From: Eumeta japonica
Lineage: Eukaryota > Arthropoda > Insecta > Lepidoptera > Psychidae
Direction: 5' to 3'
Length of the DNA: 64,000 nt
NCBI GenBank assembly: GCA_005406025.1
Contig: BGZK01001444.1
Location: 87,655 to 151,654 of the forward strand
Both the position numbers and the translations under genes were made by a program. Below the pieces are notes generated by a model, which ran no database searches, was not told the origin of the DNA, and saw nothing but the letters and a program-made list of their open reading frames with translations. Position 1 is the stretch's first letter, and the number at the start of each line of letters is the position of its first letter. Of this stretch, positions 1-12,400 are shown one piece after another.

Positions 1-497
1 CATATCGTCGATCACGTTATTGTCTTTTTATGTATTGTTTTTATATGCATCCACAGTGTCGCAATTTATTTGTAGTGACAGACAAGCAGCAAAATTATAA
101 CAAGGAATCGACTCTGCCTCTACCCTCTTTTTTTTTCTTTCCCTGTTTTGTGCCCACTTTGTCATTTCTTGTGCAGTTTTGCTTTTGCAATTTAACCTTT
201 TATTTCTATACAGTTCTCTTATCTTAAAATCTTTTAAGTGGTTTTCGACTCCTCTTTTATACTGTGTATAAAAAAATCTTATCATGATCAGAAATAGAAT
301 TTGGTGTAACTACCAGCTTTTATGATACAAATCCCCTTTTTCTGAAATAAATAAAAAGATTTTGGGAGGGTTGTCTCAACAGCGACAGAAACCTGACATA
401 TCATTCTGTATTTCAAAGCTTGGTTATTTCATTTCCGCTAATCAGGCAGATTACGCCTTTTATAACTAGATAAAAATATTAATTTTAATATCATAAC
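1..497. other. AT-rich stretch beyond the last resolved TCAIM exon
   Basis: This should contain TCAIM 3' sequence, either UTR or an intron leading to further exons. On the minus strand, 261-197 has an AG acceptor, a GT donor and an open frame (reads DFKIRELY) that resembles a C-terminal segment of vertebrate TCAIM. Its phase does not fit the upstream donor, so I did not join it. Confidence 0.3.
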
Positions 498-3400
498 TTA
501 CATGCTATACTCTGTCAATAGGTACATAGCTTCATCTAAATGATCGGATATAAATGTTATAAGCTCATCGGCAGGACAAGATGATGGTGTTATGAACTGT
601 CCTGTCGGTGAAACCATGAGAGGACCCGCTTCCCTGTCAAAACATTGTCACATAAATACGTGGTATACAATATGTGGTATATATTGTCACTTAAATATGT
701 GGTATACAATATATAAACATTTATAAGCCTTAACAACTTACGGTTCTACTACTATTTCATATTTGCTAAGTGATTCAGGTACAGATTGTGGAAAAGTCTT
801 CCCTTTTCCATAGAAATCTCCTATAGAAGTAGTCAATTGTCTAAGATGATTGCAATATTCAGCTGCAGAAACTTTGGGCATGAATTTTCTGAAATTTTAT
901 TGATGAATATACCTAAATGTTATCACGAATAGGTATCAACATTTTTATTTTAGCAAAGGAAAAATTATTTATTACCTTCTTCTTATATGAATATCTCTTA
1001 AAATACCCGACAAGGTTTTTTCATAAAGCGGGATAGATGTCAAGGCGCTATCTTGTTGCTTAACATTTTTAATAAGCTGTTAACAAATTCGATTATCATT
1101 ATTTCTAAGCATGTATTAAATTTGAATTTACAAGATGCATTTTTTTTGGTGCTTTAAATATCACTTACATCATGCCACTTGCTTCTCACATCAATAATGC
1201 TCAGAAACACATCACCGTCTAAACTAACACCAGTAAATTGACCTAATGCAATTGTTCTGCCTGTAAAAAATAAGATATTATTCGCAAATACTTTATACTT
1301 CTATATTTTTTAAAAGCTATATAACTTCTTTTAAACATATATGTATTAATTATTTCTAGTAAGCTAGGATTGAAGTTTGTTTCACTGTTAAAATATATAC
1401 GAAATTATATTTGAAACCTTCGAGATTGTGCATATATTGTGAATGCTGCATAGACAATGCAACAAGGCTTTGCAGGGCGCCTCTTATGTGGCTAATATTC
1501 CATCCACGATCCCATTTTACCTGAAAAAAATCATGACATTTACTGTAATAGACTCATTTTCTATAACAACGTCAATTGAATTTCCAATCTATTGTTTTAG
1601 TGTATTTTATACATCCAATTGAAACCTTTGTTCACATATAAAGCATTTCTAAAAATCAGTTTAGGGACTAGAAATATTGGGACAAAAATATCATATATTT
1701 TTACAATCAAGAATTTCACAATACAGGTACATTTTACCCGTTACAATGTTAGCAGGTTGAACATTCTTGTTTGACATATTGTTGTTAGATTGGATTTGCT
1801 AATCACTACAAGAGAAATAAAAAGATCTACCGAATAATAAAGGTTGAGCCCGCAATAGACAGATATCTGTATGTATTTAGTTTTTTCTTTGCCTTTTTTT
1901 TTTTGATGTCATCACACTAGTGTAGGCATATGCATGCATAGGTTAAAATTACCTATGTATAAAAGTTTCTAACACAAATAACAAATCTATGAATTCACTT
2001 ATTACCAATTCGGGAATACTCATTTGTGGAGCAGCAAATTACAAATTAAGTTTCCTTATATTTCAAAAAAATAAAAGAAGAACAAAATAATCATTTGTAA
2101 CCTGTACTTTTTTCCATAAAACAAGACAAATTTTATTTTATCAAAACATACAAGAATGAAGAAGACTGTATTTGCGTTATTAGACTGTATGCACATTCCT
2201 ACTTTAACTGAGAATATATAGAAACAAAAAAAAATAGAAAAGGATGTGAGATTTTTACCAACATCTTTTATGCCATAGGTGTTACGAAGATAATCTGTCA
2301 AACTTTTTACTTGCTCGCGTGTGGCATTAGTCAAGTTGTATTTCTCACGAGCGATGCCACTGTTTTCATTGATCCAATCTCTACAAAGAAATTTAAAAAT
2401 AGTAGAAGTAAACAAAAAAAATGAAAAAATCTCCCATATTCAAAATTTTATCCTTTGTGTCATTTAGCGTGCAAAAATACTTTTTTTTTTGTCAAATAAA
2501 CTTAAGAAAATTATAAAAATTAGAGTAAATTTATGAATTGCATTAATATTTTTAAAACATAAATTCACACTTTAAATTAAAAATTTAAAGGCATTCATTG
2601 AGCGTTCATACATTTTTGTTCCAAAAAACAGAAGGAAATAGATGCAAATTATCATTGGAAATGATGTAATGATCATTTCTTATTATAATGTCAATATTCT
2701 GCGATTTATGGCGAAGGAGGTAATTAAGTTTGAAGATTCGCTTAATTTTATCATTCATTAAATTTTGATACAAACTTATCTAAAAAAAATCTGATCAAAA
2801 CCTGACCTACTGACCAAATACAAATGTCCCCTCTCATACTCTATCAACCGCCAAATTAAATAAGTTGAGTTATTTGAATTAATGATTATTCATGATTTTT
2901 TAAATTTAATTATCTGTTTGGCCGGTAATTCCAGAATCTTGACATCACAATATAAAATGATCGTCACATAATTTCCAGTGACGACCTGTCGTTTATTTTC
3001 TACGATCATCACTTTCACTTTTTGGACCATTTCGATTGATCTCCTTAATATAATGCAAGTTTCATGTCTTTAAATTTGTTGCCTCCAGTTCCATTACCCT
3101 ACTGCTGAAACTTTCTTTTCCACTTTTTTATTTCAGATTAAATGCCTTCAACTGTCCATCTTTAATCTCTCAAATATAGATCATGAAAAATTTTCCAATT
3201 TATTTGAAGGTAATTAAAGCAATATATGAAAGACTAGATGATTTATTTATGTAGCTAATATAATGAGGTAAAAGCAATGTGATATACTAATTTATGTATC
3301 GATGCTGGGGCACTAAATATATACCCAACTAGCTTTCACCCGTGGCTCCGCCCGCATTAACATAAAATGGATTCCTTCAACTTGTATATCTCCCTCTTCA

Positions 3401-6400
3401 CGAAACTATGTTGCGATCGCTATCCCGATCTTGATTCTGACTCTGCTTTTGATCTAAGGAAAACTCGATACCATTCTCCCTTTAAATTTTGATCTCAGTA
3501 CTGCTTCTCATTTCTATTCTGGTAATGCTCTTGATATCAGTTTTGATCCCAGACTCAATTTTGCCCTGGTCTAATTTTTTACTTCAATCCCGGTCTGCTT
3601 TCAATTCTATTTCTAATTCCGTGTGTAATTTCGATTGTATTACTGGCCACGATTCTGATTTGGATGAAGACATAGCAATTGCTAGTAGTATGAATATGAA
3701 ATTTGAGCTATATTACTCAGGGTTAGTGTATAAGTGAAAGAATTTTTAAAGGCTGTAATGGCAGAAATATGAGATGAGATGAAGCATTTTTTTTTCCAAA
3801 GACAGTTTCATAGTAACCAAATAAGTTGTTTAAGAACAAGAAAATGGGCAAAATAGACAATAACTTTGATTTTCTATAAAACGTTTCATGCCTTATTTCA
3901 TGCTTTTAGAGCTACTTTTCCATAAATGATACATGTTATTTTTATTTGAAGTAAGCAGCTACAATAGAAATTTTGTTTTCACTAGCTTCAGTGGTTTCAT
4001 TCTTTTATATAGAAATTTCAATCCTTTTTCACCCCTTTTAGGCTTACTTTTAAGAATGAGCATGTCACTATATTTTATTTGTAATGATTAGCTTAAATAA
4101 AAATTTTGACATAAATAGCTTCAATGGTTTTGATTTTCTACACAAAATTCATCCTGTTTGATCCCCCTCAGGGTCAATTTAAAAAACAATATATATGGTA
4201 TTTTTACTTTCTATAAATAATAATAATGTTAAGTTGGCATCTGTAGCTCCAATGGTTTTAATTTTTTGTACAACAGTATTTCACGACTTTCACCCTCTAA
4301 AAGGGTTAAATTTCTAAAAATCCTTTCTTAGGGATCATCTACGTCATAATAGGAATCTCTCTAAAAAATTTCAAGTCTGTAAACCCAATAGTTTTAGCTG
4401 TGTGTTAATATGTCAGTCAGTCTATTATATATATATATATATAATTTATAATGTATCATACATACAGTGGATTGTAATCACGGATGAATAACATCAAATA
4501 TCTTGCACTGTGAAACCTTTTTACATAAAGTACAAGCATGTTAGATACTACAGATATTAAAACGAAAATAATAAAATAAAAAAGAGTTCCTTAGTATGAT
4601 TTTTTTATTTTAAGGTCATTTTTATCTCTCATAAGATTTGTTTAATAAAATGAATAATTTCACTTATACCAATAACACAATATCTAACTGCAGGACACCT
4701 TTATTTCAGTAAAGGGTCTTAAACTATTGTCCCTACTGAATTTTCACATGTCGTTGAAAATTCTAGACAACACGCATATTTTATTATATTTTGTTTTAAT
4801 ATTAAAGCAAGTGATAATTGATACTTCAATCTGCATGAGTCCAAAATGTACTCAATAGCCCAAGTTTACAGATTCAACTTGCGTTGCCTGCGTCCCAGGC
4901 GAAGGTGTTAACAATTAGTCTAACAGTGCAAATTGTTAAAAAAATAATGAATTAGATATTTTACAAATGGACAGTAACTTAAGTTCATATATGATTTAAT
5001 ACATAGAAAATAATGATAAGGAGCCACTCATATACCATGGAAAGATGAGAAATGAGCATTAATGAATATGTGGGTTTAAAAAGGGAGGTGGATTGAGTAT
5101 TATTGTTACCATATACCTTTTTTTTCCTTTTTAAAGTTTGAATGGAAATAATATATTTTGGAAATCTCATTTATATTAGGTTGAACTTACATTATAGAGA
5201 TAAAAATCAAGGTGAATATCTTAATGGAAAATGTAGGCCACTAAAAACATGAAAAAAAAAAATTACAGTTTTTGTACAATCCCTTAATTGATTTTAGCAG
5301 AGATTCGGCAATCTACTGATAAAAAATTGTAAACTACATTTGTGGAGCTCCACACCAAAAAGTTATATTTCTATCATAAATGATTGCTTAAAAATTAAAT
5401 AAACAATGTAACTCACAGAAGTTAAATTACAAAATTATTACAGTTTATAAAAATGAACACTAAGTACAATTCTTAATGTTGGGATAAAATAAAAATTAGG
5501 TATCAATTTATTGATTACAAGCTCTAAGGTTTTGACATTAATTTTGTAAATGTTGCATTTTGGTGTGGCTAGTGTATAACGTTTTGGTTTGAAAGCATGG
5601 AAAAATGTTGCTTTTTGGTACGAACCACCTAGGAAATATATCTTTTTAAAAGGAATCCTTAAAAAGACAAACACTTATAAATTATTTTTTTTTTTATTAT
5701 AAAAATGTACCTCAAACAAAGAAAATCTATAATCTGTGTTGCAGGTCAATGAAATCACTTCAATTCAACTTAAACTCTAACAAAATTCGTTTCCTCTTCA
5801 TTACAGTCACAATAATTCTTATCATCTGCAAACTGCAAACTGTTCTACTCCAGGTGTACTCCATTCTCCTTCTAGCACTTCTCTGAAATATTTTAGTCCT
5901 TCCATCTGTTGCCAATCTTCTCCGAATTGTTTTATTAATACAGTTCTTATATCTCTTTCTTTCTCTTTAGAAATTTTATTTCATAATATAATCATAGCAA
6001 TTGTCTCAGTAAATTTTTTCCTTTTTTTAGGTGTGATTTATATTTTTTATTGCCCTCAAACCTGAGATTCTCATATGTTTTTATGAGACACTGACGATTG
6101 TTTTGTATTCATTTGAAGTAAATCATTTTCAGGTTTTCAATTCCTGTCATTGGATGGAGATGTTCACTCATTGATTTAATATCAAAAAGACATCAGTCAT
6201 CTCCTAACAATTTCAAATTTCCATGCCTTTTGTATATCTCATAATAATCTTCCCCATTTAAAATAAAAGGACACTTACTCAAGTCATTGTCAATAAAAGC
6301 AAAAACTCTGTTACAGGGCAAAAAAGTTGTGTCCCCGAACAAGAAAATATAATTTTATTTTTGTTAAGGATGTGGGGGCTTTAAGGGGAAGCCAAAACAA

Positions 6401-9400
6401 CAAAATATATACTATATGCTGATTTTTATTTTGGCCCCCACATCCATCACAAAACAGCCACAGTGTCTAACATTTTCAAAATTACATGACAACCCCAAGT
6501 AATTTAATAAAGCAGAGCCAATGCAAACTGACCTCTTGCCCGCTTGATGCTGTCCAACTAAAAAAAGTTGGATGTTTCGTCCCGAAGTAGTGACCCACAT
6601 TGTGTAAAAAGATATTTGACGTAAGTAAAATGACTCTCCAATTGGAGTTCTGGGCAGGGACTGTACCTGTTAGAGATTGAAGCATAAAGTTAAGTTTTCT
6701 GGCTCATTTTCCTTTTTACAAATCATAAAAGGCCTTTGCCTTTAGTGAATGTATTCATAATATCAGTGATATATTGCTGCTTTAGAGCTGCATTTTGTTC
6801 CATAAAAATTATTTGAGAAAGAAAAAAGCATTTAAAGCAGATATCACTTGCTGGACTCGAAGTCCCTATGTTAAAAGTATTAACTAACTTCCAAAAAAAA
6901 AGTTCTCTTGACCTTTAGTGATTCATTGGCAGAGTTTTTATACAACTTCAGAAGCTTGGAAATAATCAAATTTGACGACAAATAGCATAGTTTTGTCGTC
7001 TTTGTATGGTAAAGCAAAAAGCTCATTACTTTTTCTTTTTTATCTTCATATTTTGTAGACTTTCTATCTCCGTCCCTTTCTTTTTAATATGTAATAAGAT
7101 GGTAAGAAACATGAAAAGTGTCGGTTTTTATTATTTTTACTCTTTGAAGGTCGATGTTTTTGCAGTTGTGAAGGGGCTAAGAATCTAGAAAGAAATTGGT
7201 CTATTTCTCTTTACCTTTGTTATTGTTAAGTGATTCTCTCATATTGATTAAGTCCCCAATTGTTAATTACCCACATTTAAATTTACTCGTTCCCCCCAGA
7301 CAAGGTCTTTCAAAATTTTATGTAAGTGAACCCCTATATCTATATCTGAAATTAAAATTAAATGATTAGAAAAACTTGCATTCTTTAGTGAAACTGAAAA
7401 AAAAAGTATTGCTAGTTAAACTTACTTTTCTGCTCGTTTCTCTTTTCTAACGGCTTGCCATTTGCTAATCTTTTTCTGCTGTTCCTCGTTCAATACACCT
7501 ACCATATGCTCCATGGCATAATTTAATAAAATTAAGCAATAAAACCAATAAAAACACAGGAAAGACGTTTTGTTACACTCAAACTTATAAATATTTTAAA
7601 CTTTTTGACACTAAAGTGAGTAATGAATGATATGAATTAAGCAGTGCAACCAACATTGAGAAATATTTTTTTTGTCTATGGTAGCTTATGCTTTTTAGCT
7701 GCATTCTGTTACACCCAAAAACTAACCTGAGAATTTGTGAACTTCAAAAAATTGCATTTTTATTCAAATGGAAAATATAACTTTTTGGTGCAATAATATG
7801 AAATCACCGATGCAGTGAAAACGTTAAATTTTGTGGCACCTTGAATGAGATGGACATTGATCAAATGAAATATTACATTTAGGTGCAAAACTTTGTTTTG
7901 TCATGCCCATAATTTTGTATTTCAAAATGTTTTGGTGCAATTTTGATGTTTTAGCTATTTATTTTTATCCTTGGCAACTGATTCCTAAACTCAAGTTTAT
8001 TTTTTCACTTTAAGAGGAAATGTAACTTTTTGGTGTGGAGCTCCACATTTTCTGTTTGTACTATCTCTCTTAATTTAATTTTTACTCACAAAAGTTAAGG
8101 CATTTCAAAAAATTACACATCCTTTGTAACCCGTGTTTTATAGACTATAATTTACTAAATGCCAACCGAACAATAGGAGAGATATTGCCTATCAAACATC
8201 GAAAGCTACACTGTTTTAGAAAGTTATTTCCAAGTTTTTTTTTCACAAAATAATAAAATTCACTAATCGATAATTCCCAATCAATCTCAATTGACATCAA
8301 TAACTTGAATACAATAGATATATATTCATTGATTATTAAATATGAGAGATCAAGCTATGAAAGTACAACATTATAACATATCTCTCTGTCAATCATATAA
8401 AAATTACATTCTTACATTAAATTGTCTGGTGCTCTTTTCTCTTTCATATTCTGCATTATAGGTTCATCCTCAAACTCGTCAGCATATTTACTATTACGAT
8501 GACTAAAAATATGACTGAAAAATAAACAAAGTTGGTAAGTTTGACACCGTTGAGCTAAACAAATAACTATACCTAAATATGTACCTATGTAATGATGACT
8601 TCTGTGTTGATCTTGGGATTTTATCCACATATTTTGTTGAAATTTCACAAGCCTTCAATATACTAACTACAGTTTCTCTTATATTTTTACTAGATAGATC
8701 TATTGTCACCAACTTGAACTGACCTAAAATATAATTTGTTAATTGTCATATTTTTTTTATTATATAAATAAAAATATAATGTTTTGTTATGAAGCATTTA
8801 AAAGAAGTATTATTTAATAAAGGCATGGCGCTCACATACAACAAATAAATTTAATTTGTCCGTCTAAAACAGATTAGCAAAAATCAAATACAAGATCTGT
8901 TTTGCATAATTTTGCATTATAGAGATGTACAAAAATATAAAAAAAACAACAAGAATTAAGACAATGATAATAATGACAGGATTTGAGAAGACACCAAAGG
9001 TTCATAAATTACGTAAATGAAAGAAAATATTATTTTTTAATAAAATAATACAAATTTATTTTAATTATACAGTTTAGTTTAATATTGGACAAGGTAAAAA
9101 AGGAAATAAACTACAAATTAGTATGAGATAAAAATAAAAAAAAACATTTTTATAACAAAATTTAATTTAAATCTTTTCAAGACTAAAAATGAATGGAAAT
9201 GCCAAATTCATTTATTACTTAATTGTATTTTATCACAAATTAGCAAATTTTTGATGAAATGCACTCCCATATCTTTTCTGTGTTTATCTGACTAATTTTT
9301 ATCAAATAAATAATTGACCAGTTATTAGCCAAAAAATTACTTAATAACTAGTTAGGCATTTTTTTAAATACAAAAAAAGTGCTCCATATGCAAAAGACCA

Positions 9401-12400
9401 TTTGAGAATGACTTTTGTTAAAGATTCTGAATTTCATAGCAAATTAAGGAGAATCACTTTGTTTACTTGGACATATCATAATATAAACCAATTTGTGTCC
9501 ATGCATAATTATTATAATGTTAGAAAAGTATTCAATTATTGTAATGCATTAAATCAAATCTCGGTAACTAAACATAAAATTCAGTAATATGAGGCAATTT
9601 GAATTATTAGAAGTACATAAAAGTTTACCCCATTTTGAGAGTGATGGCATGGCACGAGGCTTATGTTAGAATTCGCAGATGATAACTGCCTTGAAAATTA
9701 GGTTCTTCATTTAAGAAAAACAAAACCCTATCATATTATTAACTTCATATTAGCATCATATATTTTTTTATCCAAAAATGTCTAAATTTGAGTCAAGTAA
9801 GTATCATTTGCGGGAACTTTAATTCCTTATTATTTAAACTTAATTAAACTTTTAATTTTTTAATTAAAGAGAGAGGTGTTGAACGCTGATTATGCATAAG
9901 TGAAATACTGCTAGCTAGGTACAAAAAAAAGGTTTTTACATCAAATCGTCATGGATGATTAAAAGTGAATACATTATGATAATCCAGAAAGAAGAAATCA
10001 TGGGGACTACCGGGCCATGCGTCAACATCCACAGGAAATCCGAACAATCATCGAAAAAAAACTCATGCTGTGTTATTTGGTGGGATCAGCTGGGTGTGGT
10101 GTATTACGATTGGCTTAATTGAATCGAAACAATCACTAGAACTCTATACTGAATACAATTGATGAGATTGAGCCAAGCTCTGAAGGAAAAATGCTTTCAA
10201 TACTACTCCAGACACAACAAAATTATTCTTCTACATGATAACGCATGTAGTGGTTCCAGAGAAAGCTATTTGAAAACAATTGATTGGGAAGTACCAACCC
10301 ACCCGCCGTATTCACCAGACATTGCGCCGTCCGACTATCATCTGTTCCGGTTAATGGCACATGCTGTGTCAAAGCAACGGTTCTCATCATATGAAGATAC
10401 TAAAAATCGTGGATAGCCTCAAAAGATAAGGAGTTTTTCAGACTTGGAATCCGAACACTGCCTGAAAGATGAAAAAAAGTAGTTGCTAGTGATAGACAAT
10501 ACTTCGATTAAAATTAAATTACCGTTCATCCACAATAAATATTATTTTATTGATAATTAACGGCGAAAACTTATTTGTACTCTTAATAATAAACTAAAAA
10601 TGTATAATATAATGGTAAAAATAAGTAAGTTGGGAAACACCCTACTTTTATTTATAGTGTGGCTCATGATTATAATGAGGATCTTAATTATTGCTGCAGA
10701 CGCTTAGGGTTCTCAGAATGAAATCCTGGATTCTTTTTAAAAGTTAGAAAATGAAAGCTGTCATCCAATTAAAGTGCAGTGATACTCCTTCATGAAACTA
10801 CAGTGGAGACTCGATTAACCGGACTGATTATTGTCATAGGGATAAAAAAAAAATGAATAATTGAATGTATGAAGAAAAGTGATTTTTGTACATATCATTG
10901 CCTCTAGAAAGATAACCCACCTTGTATAACCACATATGACTATTTTATAGGTACTATATCATATTATTATTTTTCTATGGTTAATACACAATACTAGGTT
11001 TTTATTCAAAACACCCAAAAACAAATTAAACTTATATACAAAATCAAAGTTTATTAAGAGATGCCTACTTATTGTCTTTACTTCAGAGATATTTCTCTAC
11101 TCCAAGGAATAAGTCTTGTCATATTGGTTAACAAATACTTTGGTGTTCATCCATGCACTTTTTTGTTTGTATGTAAATTATGAGCATTTATAATGTTATT
11201 GAAGCAACTGATTGTTTTTGCAATGAAATAACAAAATGGATGGTGCAAAGAATACGCAGAGTGTTGACCGATAATGCAAGTTATGACTGTTGTGTCAGTT
11301 GTGTCTGTGCATGCACATATGGGATTATTGTCTGAGATACACTGTGCACTGGGATAACAATTAGTGAACTTAAGGAGAAGTAGACAGCATTTTAAGTAAT
11401 GTTTATGAAATTAAACAGAGATTCAATATTCACAGTAAATATTATGGTGTAATAACATACATGTTTGGCGGCTGATACGTTTTCCATATCCACTCTATGC
11501 AAAATGGTTAATTTATTTCAATATCCCGTTTCTATTGAACACAGGCTGTTCGTTATCTCCTTATATATATACACATTATTCACGTTTTGTTCATTCGTGC
11601 ATATAAGATGTAGAATAGTGTGATGTATGAATTGTTAAATGAATATGTATAATGTATTCAATACATAAATATATATTGCATGTGAAATATATATAGCGTA
11701 TGAAATTGATCATGCAACTTTCCACAAATATTTATAATTCCGCCCACCACGTCATCAGAGGCTCGCACGCAAGCGTCAGTGAATTGCGGCGCGTCGGTCA
11801 ACAACCGGACGCCCGGCTTTAGAGGTTTAGGTATTTTATATAACGTGTTACGTTTACATTGGTATTTTTGAAACTAAGATTGGGAATCATTAAAGTTTAA
11901 CTGTTTAATAATAATACCTATAACTGCTATCGAATATGCAAATGTGGTTTATTGTTGGGGAGTTTGCAGAGCTGACATTGCTGCCTGTGAATCTGTAAGT
12001 TACGTGAAGTATTGTTTATGCGATAATTTGCCTTGCTTATTCAAAAGTGAGTGGAATACATGTGGAAAATCAGAAACTAATGCAATAATACCTTCGGCGA
12101 TCTTTACATTGCCCCGCCCCCCCATCGTGCTCACGCGCCACGTGCTGCGCAGTGCTGTCTGGCCGAGTAGGTTTTCTTCTTTATACATTTATGTTATTTG
12201 TAAGCATATTTTTAATGATATATTTTTATTACAGTTACTTTAGCAAAGTTGTTCTAAAAAATACACTACTGGGTAACATATAAAAAGAAGATTATAGATA
12301 TTTACAGAAAGATGCATGTTTCATTCAATCCTGTATGTGTATATATATAGTAATGTAAGGAATATGTGATGTATTTATATAGTGCAAGTAATGAAAATAA

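Noticed and set aside
28..285. 85-codon minus-strand open frame near the left edge, partly resembling the TCAIM C-terminus
   Set aside because: The possible exon (261-197) has splice sites, but its phase cannot be joined to the exon ending at 502. Composition is very AT-rich.
3489..3737. 82-codon plus-strand open frame rich in Leu/Ile/Ser
   Set aside because: It is the translation of a degenerate GATCCC/TCTCAATT repeat array that recurs elsewhere in the window.
11944..12243. 99-codon plus-strand open frame with Cys residues
   Set aside because: It lies wholly inside the pogo-like element, overlaps an antisense open frame through the C-rich patch, and has no recognisable domain.
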